Source: Saccharomycopsis fibuligera x Saccharomycopsis cf. fibuligera (taxonomy: Eukaryota; Ascomycota; Saccharomycetes; Ascoideales; Saccharomycopsidaceae). From it: DNA of 64,000 bases. This document shows, in pieces, positions 1 through 8,733 of this stretch. A model generated the notes under the pieces. It worked only from the letters and a program-made list of their open reading frames with translations. It did not search any database and had not been told where the DNA came from. Position 1 is the stretch's first letter, and every line of letters begins with the position of its first letter. The translations under genes were made by a program, and so were the position numbers. The stretch covers positions 1,054,001 through 1,118,000 of the forward strand of contig CP012811.1 of the NCBI GenBank assembly GCA_001936135.1. Direction: 5' to 3'.

Positions 1-350
1 AAGAAAATACAAGATTAACTTTTGACTTGGACACAGATTTATCACCATTATTTAACTGGAATACCAAACAAGTGTTTGTTTACTTGACGGCGGAATATCC
101 AGGTAAGGCAAATCTGAGCGGCAACAAGGTCACTTATTGGGACAAAATCATCACTAGTAAGGACAATGCTGTTTTGAGTTTGAAAAACCAAAGATCCAAA
201 TACCATGTTTGGGATGTTGAAAAATCGTTTAGAGGACGTGATGCTGTGGTCAAGTTGGAATGGAACATTCAACCGCATATTGGTCCGCTTGTGTATGGAT
301 CAACAGTGAGCGATAGCACGATACAATTTCCTGATGAGTTGAAGAACTAG
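1..350 (+). CDS. SPC3: Signal peptidase complex subunit SPC3 (3' part only)
   Basis: This is the C-terminal part of the signal peptidase accessory subunit (SPC22/23 family), an ER membrane protein that works with the catalytic subunit to remove signal peptides. The frame is open from base 3 with no start codon inside the window, so the gene begins upstream; about 115 residues are visible. The recognisable family signature is the stretch around DLSPLFNWNTKQVFVYLTAEY, followed by a conserved lumenal domain with NxVTYWDKII and a final RGRDAVVKLEWNIQPHIGPL block. The N-terminal membrane anchor expected for the family lies off the edge. The gene ends at TAG 348-350 and faces VPS2 convergently. The family call is firm; nothing can be said about the start or promoter. 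Confidence 0.9.
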   Translation, partial: ENTRLTFDLDTDLSPLFNWNTKQVFVYLTAEYPGKANLSGNKVTYWDKIITSKDNAVLSLKNQRSKYHVWDVEKSFRGRDAVVKLEWNIQPHIGPLVYGSTVSDSTIQFPDELKN

Positions 351-733
351 AAGGCTTTTTAGGCATTTTTTTGGAGTTCATAAACGTTTATTTTGATCTA
401 TGAAAGTATTATGTATTGCCCTTAACTGGGGTAACTTACCGGCAAAGATGTAGAAGATTCAACGACTTTACATATACGTAGAATTGCAGAAATCATAAAC
501 ATATAATAAATATAGAGAAGAGAGAAACAGAAACAAGAAAAATAAAATAAAAAAAAGACGAAAATGAACAAAGTGCCATGCCGAAATATTTTACGTAATT
601 ATATTGAGAGTGGAACAAAATAAAATAAAAAAAAAAGGAATACAAATTCGAGCAACAAGAATTAAGAAGAGGAAGAAGAAGAAGAAGAAAAGAACAGAAA
701 AAGCATGATAAAGAAGAAAACAAAAACAACGCG
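351..733. other. Convergent intergenic region SPC3/VPS2
   Basis: This is a short spacer between two converging 3' ends. It is AT-rich with several A-tracts and a GAA/GA-rich purine stretch near 670-690. I see no gene; it must hold the 3' untranslated regions and polyadenylation signals of both neighbours. Confidence 0.7.
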
Positions 734-1435
734 TCATCTTTTAAGACTATCTAACCTAGCTTGCAAATCATCTTCATCGGACCCACCACCACCGTTAACT
801 TGACCACCGCTGCTGCCCACCGCTTGAGCCAATCTTCCTTCAGGACTCTTCAATTCATTATTGGTGATTCCTTCGGGAGTGTTATTCAAAGATTGGTTCA
901 AGTCCACTCCAATCTCATCAAGAACCTTATTCACAATCTCGTCTGCCTCATCGTCTTCAAGTTCATCTTCGCCCATTGCGTCATCAATAGCATCGTCCAT
1001 CATTTCCTGTCTTTGGTCCATTATATCATTTTGTTTTTCAAACTCCATGGCAATTTTCGCCAACTGCGGTAAATTCATTGATCTGTTCATTCCCCCAAGC
1101 AACTTAGTAGCTTCTCCCATTGATTGAGTCATTGCTTCATTGCTTCTTACCGTTTGGATCCGTAATGAGATAGCTTGCAATTGCGTAGTCATTGCATTGA
1201 ATTTCTGAATGTACTTTTTGGTTCTAATCAAATCTTTGGCTTGAATCTTTGCAGCACTGACGGACCCATTCTTGGCAGATTTCTTGATCTCACTAATAAG
1301 AGTCTTTTCCTGTTTTTCAAGCTTGATTTTTTCTCGTTTCAATTCTCGTTGAGTTCTTTCTAGAGCCCTTTGATTTTTCCGTAATCGTTCCTGGGGCGTC
1401 AACCGCTTCCCAAAGGCCCACTCAAAGATTTGCAT
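734..1435 (-). CDS. VPS2: ESCRT-III subunit Vps2 (Did4, CHMP2 family)
   Basis: 233 residues, the normal length for the family. Vps2 is a late-acting ESCRT-III protein that polymerises with Vps24 on Snf7 filaments at endosomes and recruits the AAA ATPase Vps4. The start MQIFEWAFGKRLTPQERLRKN matches the N-terminal amphipathic segment and basic helix 1 of yeast Did4 (MSLFEWVFGK..TPQERL). It continues through the basic coiled-coil half (ERTQRELKREK, AKNGSVSAAKIQAKDLIRTKKYIQKF) into an acidic C-terminal half (GEDELEDDEADEIVNKVLDEIG). The last residues, DDLQARLDSLKR, form the MIT-interacting motif that binds Vps4. The S. cerevisiae gene has an intron; this one is uninterrupted. It is transcribed divergently from MRP17, as in S. 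cerevisiae. Confidence 0.96.
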   Translation of the reverse strand: MQIFEWAFGKRLTPQERLRKNQRALERTQRELKREKIKLEKQEKTLISEIKKSAKNGSVSAAKIQAKDLIRTKKYIQKFNAMTTQLQAISLRIQTVRSNEAMTQSMGEATKLLGGMNRSMNLPQLAKIAMEFEKQNDIMDQRQEMMDDAIDDAMGEDELEDDEADEIVNKVLDEIGVDLNQSLNNTPEGITNNELKSPEGRLAQAVGSSGGQVNGGGGSDEDDLQARLDSLKR

Positions 1436-1920
1436 CTTTTTGAGAAGGAGGGGGGTTGGGTCACAAATGAGAATGAACTAAGAAAAAAGCGCCGAAGTGA
1501 GCTTGGTTCGCTCCACGATTTTGCTTGTTTTGCTTTGTGATGCTTTGCTTTGGACTTTGCCTCCGCAGAGAAACAATCTTGACGTATGTTTATGTTGACA
1601 CCAGCCATCTATCTCATCTTATCGAACGATGACGATGGCAATCGGGCTACTTGTTTTATTTACGCACAGAATCTCGAGCCGCCGAAAGAGTGCGCACAGC
1701 AGGCGAATGCGCGTCACCCGGACCACATACGGAGAAGAGTGAAAAGTAAAAAAAAAAAGGTCAAAAATTTGACTGAATCAACATGAGAATAGCGAATGGA
1801 TATATGATGGATAGACTGACTGACAGGCTGAATCTGGTAGAGAATAGGCGAAAAAGGATTATTCAAACTATAACATAGCATAGCAAATCAAGAAAACAAA
1901 CCCACACAAACCCACACACC
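1436..1920. promoter_or_regulatory. Divergent promoter region VPS2/MRP17
   Basis: 485 bp separate the two start codons, so both promoters must lie here. The part near VPS2 (1,480-1,740) is relatively GC-rich for this genome; the part near MRP17 is A-rich. Isolated GTATGT-like words occur on both strands (near 1,583 plus and 1,731 minus), but no TACTAAC branch site follows either, so I do not call 5' UTR introns. Confidence 0.6.
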
Positions 1921-2421
1921 ATGCTTTACGAACTTGTTGCTATTGCACGTACTCAAACCCACATAGCGGACAGAGCCGTCCATAATGATGCCAAAGCGTA
2001 TGTCCATGCAATTCAGACAGACTTGCCATGTCATTAGAGTTAGATACGAAAACAACAAAAGAGAGAGAAAAAAAAAAGAAAAAAGAAAAGAAAAAAAAAA
2101 GCACAAGATTGATTTACTAACAAATTTAGCGTTGCTCAAACTGTTGGAAAATTAGTGATTGGCAACAGAGGCATAGTGAGAAGAATAATATCCCTTGGTC
2201 CAAGATACTTGCCAAAATTATTCAGAAAAGATCAAGAAATCCATTTCCAAGGCAGTTACTTCACAATGTTGTTTGACTCGTCGCCAAGCGTGCAGAACGA
2301 ATTGACCAGAATTTTGAAGAATGATCCAAGAGTGCTAAGATCAACGATTTTCAAAGTGCCTACAAAGAAAAACTTGAATGCCAAGTCTGCGGTTGATGCA
2401 GTTAGAGAAGCTGCTCTTTGA
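1921..2421 (+). CDS. MRP17: Mitochondrial small-subunit ribosomal protein bS6m (Mrp17), one intron
   Basis: Two exons, 1921-1997 and 2130-2421, give a 122-residue protein. Exon 1 starts MLYELVAIARTQTHIADR, like yeast Mrp17 (MLYELIGLVR), and ends in the second base of a codon. The intron has a GTATGT donor at 1998-2003, a perfect TACTAAC branch site at 2115-2121 and an AG acceptor at 2128-2129. Splicing restores an alanine codon and joins in frame to TVGKLVIGNRGIVRRIISLGPRYLPKLFRKDQEIHFQGSYFTMLFDSS, the bS6 core. It is a structural part of the mitoribosomal small subunit. VPS2 is its divergent neighbour and NPR2 converges on it 87 bp downstream. The 132-nt intron is packed with A-tracts. Confidence 0.94.
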
Positions 2422-2508
2422 GCTTTGGGTGTCTATTGGAATAATAAAAACAAAAAACGAAAAACAAAATAAAGTCCAAACTACCAGAGCTCGCTTGCCG
2501 CTATGTGC

Positions 2509-4524
2509 TCATCTCTGCACCACATGGTACTTCCAGAAATTTCTCAATAATAGCTCAACCTCTTTCTTGCTAGCATCAAATTCTGTACATATCAAATCAA
2601 AATGTTTAATTTTATCAAGATACTCTTTCTTCATGGTTAGCACGCTTATCAACGAGTAATACTTGTTGTCTGATGCTCCTTTAATCAACTTAATATATTT
2701 TGGGTTTTTAAATTTTTGTAAGCTAATTTTATTCTGTGCGTTGGCGTTACTGTTACTGTTACTGTTACCCCCAGGATGGTTTCTGGCGTCAGTGTTGTAA
2801 TTAGTGTTGTTGCTCCCACCGCCGTAGCCATAATTGTCGTAACTGCTATAGTGATTGCCCCTGCCATTCAGTTTCATCTTGCTGTTGTTATTTCCCAAAT
2901 CAGCGTTGCTCCCCGGCTTTGGAAAGATGTTTGTCTTAAACTCCACCAAGTGGAAATTTCTTTTCTCAATCTCCTCCAAGCTCAATGGCTGAATGTACCT
3001 CAGCTGGGCAAACATGTCCATGAACTTCTGGTCCTTGACGATCCTGTAGATCTCCTTCTCGACCAGCTCGCTATTCTCATTCTCGTTCTGGTTGCTGAAG
3101 AACTTTTCGTTCAAGCCGAGTCCCGTATTATCGTTTTTCTCCAAGTAGTACACTTTGCACTTTGTGAGCCACTTGGAGTTGTACTCCACAAGCATAGGGT
3201 ATGCGTAGATTCGGTACAATATTCCCTGGAGCAAGCCGTATGTGACAAATCTCCGGATATCGACGTCTAAATCCCTTAGCGAGTTTTCGTTCTCTTGGAG
3301 CCATTTTTCCACCGAGACGCCCTGCTTGAACTTGATGTAGAGCTGGAAGATCTGGATCGTGGAAAGCGGATAGTACCCTTTGTCGTAGAAATTGAAGTTG
3401 TTGCTCGTGGCTGCTGATCCTGACTGATTGTAGCTGTTGATGCTATCGCTGGCGGTGGTGGCGTAGCTTTTGTTTTGGTAATTGGCGGAATCGTACGAAT
3501 ACGACGCTGGCTCGTCATGCTGGTCTTGCTTGTTGGCACTTGATATTTTGGTTTGGTGTTTGGTGTTGCTGCTATTGCTGCTGCTGTTGCTGTCCTTTGG
3601 CACACCACCGTTGGCGCTGCCATTTATGGACTTGGCTCCATCTACTACTGCGTTACCGCCAGAGCCAATTTTTGCATCACCAGTACCACCACCTCGCCCA
3701 AAGTGCTGCTGATGATGGTCACGGCCACGATTAGCACCAATATCGATTGACTTACTGCTACCGAGTTCAACATTGATCATTGACCCATCAGCATCGGCAC
3801 CGGCATCAGCATCAACGCCCGCACCAGCATCAATGCCCGCACCAGCACCAGCATCAGCATCAGCACCAGCACCAGCACCAGCACCAGCACCAGCGCCAGC
3901 ACCGCCCTCGCCAACTATCGACGCAAAACTGCCATTCCTCTTACCACCAAAGCCATTCGGCTCTGCCAAACTGAACGGCAAGTTCCGCAACGGATTAGTG
4001 TTCTTGCCGCTGTAGATGTACCGACGGCACTCCTCGCCAAGCAACTTGTGCTCCAAAAACATTGAGATTTTGGAGGTGGTGGCGTAGATGTTCTGGAACG
4101 AGAAGGTGTCTAGCAAAATGATGCACTTGTACGCCATGAGATGCCTGATGCACTCGCAAGTGTACGTGTAGTCTGCGTTACAGTACTTTGCGATTTTGTA
4201 GATGTTGTTGATGCCATTGATGTGCTGGCTTACGCGGAGCAAGTTTGGGTCCCAGTAGAAGTCAATGAGTGAGTCAAGGTTGATGGTCGAGATGGGGACA
4301 TCGCACGGCAAGATGTTGATGTCGGGGAGCTTTATGTTGGGGAACAACTTTATGTCCACCGAGTTGCCGGCGTTGATTTTTATCGAGCATTCAGAATAGT
4401 TGTTGAGGTCCTGGTATACTTGCTGGATGAGGTTTTTTATCGAGAATCTTGCGTTTTTGTCTTCTTCGTGGTGGTGGTGGTGGTGATAGAGATGATGGCT
4501 TAGTTGACTACTGAAACCGTTATC

Positions 4525-4571
<47 letters not shown>

Positions 4572-5397
4572 ATACTGAACCCGGGCTGATGTTTATGTTG
4601 CTATAGTCGTGCGCCGCATCCAACAGCGGTTGGCCAGGTCTAAAAGTGTTCAAAATCTTGTAGTAGCGATTATTCAAGTCCCGCCTGGCGATATAGTCCT
4701 TGATGTCCTGGTTATCCATATTGAAATAGACCAAGTCGTTGGACGACTTGGATAAGATCTGCGACTGTTCTTCCAAGACTTTGAACATGCTTCCCAATCG
4801 CTTGACCACCGGCTCGTAAAAGGTAGAATCTTTGTCGTACTCAAAAATGAAGCAAAAGTTGAAATTGAACGAGTTGCGCGCATAAAAGGGTTCCTGGATG
4901 TTGACTGGGTATCCAATTACCCTGTACCTGTCTGCCTTCACCGATATGAGCCTGTTGCAGAACTCTGGCTTGGGAATAACGTGGTTCTTGATGTCGTCAA
5001 AGTTGATTAAGTTTTCATCGTTTTCTCCATCATCATTGTTGTTGTTGTTGTTGTTGTTGTTGTGGTGATGGTGGTGGCCATTGTGGTAGCTGTAGCTTCC
5101 GTCATCATAGTAGGAGAAGCTGTTGCCGAAATCGCTGGATGTTCGATCTCGAAAAACTGGACTGTGAATGCTACCATTATGCTCAGCAAGACTTGAATTG
5201 TCATCTGTCCCAGCAGCAGCAGCAGCAGTAGAACTCGCCGTGCTATGCTTCCTGCGTTCGGCAAAAATCGAGTTGAAGCTGGTGTCGATATTGATGATGT
5301 TTTCCGGGACTTGGGATAGTACCTTGGTGCCTTCGTGAGGATGGAAAACGGCAAAGAACATCCCCACTATGGGGGTGAAGCCGTCGTTGTTTGACAT
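2509..5397 (-). CDS. NPR2: Npr2, SEACIT/GATOR1 complex subunit (nitrogen permease regulator 2)
   Basis: 962 residues from the methionine at 5397 (MSNNDGFTPIVGMFFAVFHPHEGTKVL). The frame stays open upstream to 5487, but that extra sequence is basic low-complexity and the family begins at the longin-like segment GMFFAVFHPHEGTK. Npr2 with Npr3 and Iml1 forms the GAP complex that turns off TORC1 under amino-acid or nitrogen limitation. Conserved blocks include PKPEFCNRLISVKADRYRVIGYPVNI, FNFCFIFEYDKDS and the winged-helix-rich C-terminal part. The protein is much longer than usual because of inserts: Asn and His runs (nt 5035-5090 and 4475-4500), an Ala run (4530-4570) and a Gly/Ala/Asp minisatellite (3773-3905). 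It sits where S. cerevisiae has AUR1. Confidence 0.93.
3773..3905 (-). repeat. In-frame CAGCACCAG-type minisatellite in NPR2
   Basis: On the plus strand this reads as repeated 6-bp units of CAGCAC/CAGCAT with scattered changes; in NPR2 it encodes an Ala/Gly/Asp-rich run. The interrupted units suggest repeated slippage followed by point change. It lies in a low-complexity linker between conserved NPR2 blocks, so length changes should be tolerated. Confidence 0.9.
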
Positions 5398-5853
5398 TTT
5401 TCTTTCTTTTTTTCTTTTTTGCAAAGAGCCTAATTCTAACGGGAGATTAGACAATATATAGTTTATTTTGGAGCATTGAATTGGCAAGTACTGAGCTGTT
5501 CTTCAATCTGTGTAATAATAACAATAATAATAATAATGATGATGATGATGATGATGGGCGCTTAACAGCATGTTGAGAGAAATTCAAAATTAAAGATGGC
5601 GCGCGGGCTCCGTAACCATTGTAATTATTGCACGCCGCTCTGTTTCCAACAACATTAGCGGTTTTCGAGGGCATACGACATTATATACTTACTATGCGTG
5701 CGTGTGGCCTCCATCATGACGTATACCAGAGATGCTATACTATTACTATTCTTTTTTTTTTTTTTTTTCTACTGCAGTAAAAGGTACCGTAAAAAACTGA
5801 ACTTGTATTAACTTAGAACTTAGATTAACTTAGAAAAACTATTACAAGTAAAC
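5398..5853. promoter_or_regulatory. NPR2 upstream region and RPL14 3' region
   Basis: 456 bp between two minus-strand genes. It contains a (TAA)n/(TGA)n microsatellite at about 5,515-5,558 and a long T-run near 5,752-5,768. The NPR2 promoter should lie here together with the RPL14 3' UTR. I see no gene. Confidence 0.6.
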
Positions 5854-6764
5854 TTAAGCCTTCAAAGCTTTCTTAGCAGCCAATTTTTGTTCCTTCTTCA
5901 AAGCAGAAACCTTGAATCTTTCAAAGTCAGACAAACCAGCTCTGGTCTTTCTTTGAGCCAATTTCTTGGCCCATGAAGAAGAAGCCCACTTGTTGTCGAT
6001 TTCTTGTTCATTGTATTTCTTGGCAATGGTACCGGATCTAGCACCTCTTGGGAACTTGTTGATAGTCAATGGGGTCAAGACCAATTGGGTCAAGTTGAAT
6101 GGTTGTCTAACGACACCGGTGGTTGGACCATCAATCAAAACCTAGGGACAGGGGGGTTAGTAAGATGATTCAGCTGGAAATAGAAAGAGAAAGAGAGAGA
6201 AAAGTCGCTGCGAGGCGATTCGATATGAGATTGTGAATGTATGGTATGCATGCTACAAAGTAATAGTGAGTCGGTGGACTGCTTGATGCTGGATAGATAG
6301 CAGAGAGCGTGAGTGTTTTGCCTGCTTTATAGATTGGCTGTTCTGCTTCTTCTGCTTCTTCTTCTTGATGATGGTTGCTGTACCGTGGGGGAATAAAAAT
6401 GGCAGTTTGGTGTATATATGATGCTCTTATTTTCAGAGCTCGCAGTGTTGTAAAAAAAAAAGTGGTGGTGGTTGTTTCGTTGATGGTTTATGCGGCGTGT
6501 GTGTGTGCGCTGACTGCTGTTCATATAATGTGAATCTTGACGCTCTGGTATACTCAACGTCCTTTATAGCGCATTTCCACATCTCCTGGTGCTTTATGGT
6601 TTCTTTCCCATAAATGAGAAACAATCTATACATACTCTTCTTTGGTCAATGATTTCAGCAATGACAGCAATCTTACCGGCGAATTTACCCTTGTTAACGT
6701 AAACAATACGGCCGGCTTCAACGAGTCTCCATTTGCTGGCTTTGACGGTGGTTTCGGTAGACAT
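5854..6764 (-). CDS. RPL14: Cytosolic 60S ribosomal protein eL14, one intron
   Basis: Exon 1 is 6764-6636 (43 codons, [20 protein letters not shown]...) and exon 2 is 6141-5854 (95 residues plus stop), giving 138 residues, the same length as yeast Rpl14. The intron 6142-6635 starts with GTATGT, has a TACTAAC branch site (minus strand of about 6156-6162) and ends CTAG; the junction falls exactly between codons (DQRR|VLIDGP). The N-terminal KOW-like fold spans the junction, and exon 2 carries the conserved [25 protein letters not shown] helix and the Lys/Ala-rich tail. It is a structural component of the large subunit. It is divergent from the SFT1 side, in the same relative orientation as RPL14A and SFT1 in S. 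cerevisiae. Exon and intron boundaries are well supported. Confidence 0.96.
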
Positions 6765-6863
6765 CTCTATTGATATTTTGATATATTGTGAGGAGGTTGT
6801 TGATTGATATCAGACAGACGGTATCTTATGGATGCTTTCTTTTCACGACAAGATTTTCGCAGT

Positions 6864-6866
<3 letters not shown>

Positions 6867-6902
<36 letters not shown>
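6867..6902. repeat. Poly(T) tract of 36 bases
   Basis: An uninterrupted run of 36 T on the plus strand, about 100 bp upstream of the RPL14 start codon (poly(A) in the RPL14 sense). Such tracts exclude nucleosomes; this is the longest homopolymer I found in the window. Confidence 0.97.
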
Positions 6903-7137
6903 CTGAGAGTGAGTGGGCCAGGGCTTCTCAGAGGGCGGGAAGCATAGCGGACGGAGGGGGAGGAGCAGGCAGTGGGAGAGAGAGAGAGAGGCGGACAGTG
7001 GGCAGTAGAGAGAGCAGAGAGCAGAGAGCAGAGAGCAGAGAGAGGCAACCAGCAGCACCAGCACCACCACCGAGAGAGAGAGACACACACAGCGGACAAA
7101 GAAAGAAAACAAAGAAAGAAAGAGAGAGACAAAAGTG

Positions 7138-7148
7138 TGTACGGATGT
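7138..7148 (-). promoter_or_regulatory. Rap1-type binding site
   Basis: The minus strand reads ACATCCGTACA, which fits the yeast Rap1 consensus ACAYCCRTACA at every position. It lies about 375 bp upstream of RPL14 and about 340 bp upstream of the plus-strand unit. In C. albicans, ribosomal protein promoters are reported to use Tbf1 and Cbf1 rather than Rap1, so binding by Rap1 is uncertain. Confidence 0.5.
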
Positions 7149-7177
7149 AGTGTCAGCTGACTGGAGCGAGCAGGTGG

Positions 7178-7183
7178 CACGTG
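7178..7183. promoter_or_regulatory. CACGTG E-box (Cbf1-type)
   Basis: A perfect palindromic CACGTG, 30 bp from the Rap1-like site. Cbf1 is a known regulator of ribosomal protein genes in C. albicans, so its position beside RPL14 is meaningful, though a 6-bp word alone is weak evidence. Confidence 0.45.
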
Positions 7184-7484
7184 GAAGACAGTGAGCACCC
7201 GTGACTGCGGTCGAGAGTGTGTCTTTCTTTCTTTAGCCCTCGGGAGAACATTGCTGAAAAAATAGCCCTGGGCAGTGTAACGTGATCAGTGATCAGTGCC
7301 CGCCGCCCACCACCGGGTTGCGCACCCAGCGCGTGAGCAGGCCGGAAGTGCCGTCTCCCAGCCGCCGCCCGTTAAACGGGAAATCAGATAAATAGCCAAA
7401 GGGAACCTACTACAGAGAGACAGACCCAGTTGTTCAGCTCATTTACTCCAAAGCAAGAGCAGCCAGTGGCTAGCAGTCAACAGT

Positions 7485-7757
7485 ATGGTATGTACACACA
7501 CACTGCTCCACAGTTGCAACAGTATCATAGCCAATGCAACAAACAGCAGCTCCAAATGATGATATAATTTGCGATTGAGAATGAATACTCCGGAACACGC
7601 CTAGTTCCAATATAAGGTGTATCCATAACATGCGAGAACATTATACTCTGATTTCCTTTTTTGTTCTTTTCCTTGAGCGTTTGACTATTATTACTGTTGC
7701 CAACTCATTTGTTGCTCCTACGGTTCGTTTCGTACTAACATGCCTCAAGGCTGGTAG
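7485..7757 (+). other. Spliced unit with almost no coding capacity: candidate snoRNA host or SFT1 5' UTR intron
   Basis: An ATG at 7485-7487 is followed directly by a canonical GTATGT donor (7488-7493). A perfect TACTAAC branch site lies at 7733-7739, with AG acceptors at 7748-7749 and 7756-7757. Splicing to the first acceptor would encode only a decapeptide (MAGSFFLFLY) before a stop; the second gives a frame of about 23 residues. Neither resembles a known protein. A TATA-like element sits about 97 bp upstream. Introns in non-coding host transcripts that carry snoRNAs are known in Candida. The other reading is an intron in the 5' UTR of SFT1, whose start codon is at 8150. The intron signals are seen directly; the role is inferred. 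Confidence 0.5.
7556..7651 (+). ncRNA. Candidate box C/D snoRNA inside the intron
   Basis: A perfect C box (ATGATGA, 7556-7562) and a D box (CTGA, 7648-7651) lie 96 nt apart, a normal snoRNA size, in the middle of the intron 68 nt from the donor and 87 nt from the branch A. The terminal stem is weak: only AA/TT adjacent to the boxes, with a possible external stem AACAAA (about 7538-7543) to TTTGTT downstream. I could not identify convincing D' and C' boxes or an rRNA target, so this is a candidate only. It could be a chance pairing of two short motifs. Confidence 0.35.
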
Positions 7758-8149
7758 CTTTTTCTTGTTCTTGTATTAAAACTCCTAATAAATGGATCGC
7801 GCTTGGCGCTTTTTGATTATTATTAACTCTCTTTGCCTTTTGGGTTTTACATCCTGCTGTAAGTTAATCAATCAGTTATATAGTAAGCCCCCCCCCATCG
7901 CAATGGGGTATAAGTCCCAACGTTCTCTAAGAAAAACACACGCACAGGGTAACCCCCAACTCCTTGACATCATCATCACCAACCAACAGAACCGACTTTT
8001 GACTGATTGTGGATCACGAATTACGTACAGTACGGTTATACCGCAGCTTTTACTTACCAGACACCATACAACCATTTGCAGAACTCGATCTGTTTCTGTT
8101 TGGAGCTACCACTACACTACAAGAAATAGCAATATCCTCCGCACCCATC

Positions 8150-8508
8150 ATGTCAAGATACGCACAGAGAGAGCAAGACGTATGTTATGTTGATTTGTCG
8201 CTACCTACTGACATGGCCACTTACAAATACTAACCGCAAACAATCAACAACAGAATGACGCCCAGTTCAACCTCCTAGCAAACAAATTGTCAACCTTGAG
8301 AAACATAACCGAAGACATCAACCAGCAGGCGCAGCAGTCGGAAACAATCGAGGCGCTATCGAACAACTTCTCGTCAATGATGAGCAATTTGAAAAATACT
8401 AGCTCCAAATTGACTAGGAGTATGAGCATGGGGAATGGGGTTTGGAGAAATGTGGGGATTGCCTTGGTGTTGTTTTTTTTGGTTTGGACAATTTTCAAAA
8501 TCTTTTGA
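8150..8508 (+). CDS. SFT1: Golgi SNARE Sft1, one intron
   Basis: Exons 8150-8179 (MSRYAQREQD) and 8254-8508 give 94 residues (yeast Sft1 has 97). The intron is 74 nt with GTATGT at 8180-8185, TACTAAC at 8228-8234 and a CAG acceptor at 8251-8253; the junction falls between codons. The protein reads NDAQFNLLANKLSTLRNITEDINQQAQQS, a Bet1/Sft1-type Qc SNARE motif, then SSKLTRSMSMGNGVWRNVG and a C-terminal hydrophobic anchor (IALVLFFLVWTIFKIF). Sft1 acts in intra-Golgi retrograde fusion with Sed5. S. cerevisiae SFT1 also lies beside RPL14A and CAP1. The ATG at 8150 was chosen because its exon matches the family N-terminus (MSNSRYSQTES in yeast). Confidence 0.92.
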
Positions 8509-8540
8509 GCGAGCCAAGAGCACCAAAAAGCTGAGCTAGA

Positions 8541-8565
8541 GCTGGGCTGGGCTGGGCTGGGCTGA
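8541..8565 (+). repeat. Short G-rich tandem repeat (GCTGG)n
   Basis: Five-base units repeated about five times just after the SFT1 stop codon, flanked by GAGCT words. It resembles in composition the longer 10-bp array at 46808-46887, which also uses GAGCT and TGGCT words. Confidence 0.8.
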
Positions 8566-8733
8566 GCTACGTTTTTGTTGTTTCTTCTTTCCTCATCACT
8601 GCATTGTACCTTTTTAATCCTGTCTGTCTACTTTTAGTTGTTTTGCTATTTTGTACTATAGAATCATTATTATGTTTATTTCATGTTTACTCGTAGGGCA
8701 GTAATATAGGAAAAAAAAAAATAATACGTAAAA

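Larger units (their letters stand above)
6765..7484. promoter_or_regulatory. Divergent promoter of RPL14 and the plus-strand unit at 7485
   Basis: This is a complex control region with a T36 run, a long GA-rich purine tract (about 6,970-7,130, including four tandem copies of a 7-bp GCAGAGA-type unit), a Rap1-like site, a CACGTG E-box and a short GC-rich block at 7,300-7,375. A TATA-like ATAAATA at about 7,388 points rightward toward the ATG at 7485. T-tracts beside GA tracts are typical nucleosome-poor promoters of ribosomal protein genes. Confidence 0.65.

Noticed and set aside
6327-6633. Frames inside the RPL14 intron
   Set aside because: Short, low-complexity and unlike any family; no box C/D pair was found in the intron on the transcribed strand.
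6767-7198. Long frames on both strands across the RPL14 promoter
   Set aside because: They translate poly(T), GA and CAG-like repeats; composition explains them.
7828-7843. A 16-nt identity to the 5' region of yeast U2 snRNA (TCTCTTTGCCTTTTGG)
   Set aside because: The essential branch-site-recognition segment (GTAGTA) and everything after the 16 bases do not match, so it cannot be a functional U2. The word is T-rich and could arise by chance.
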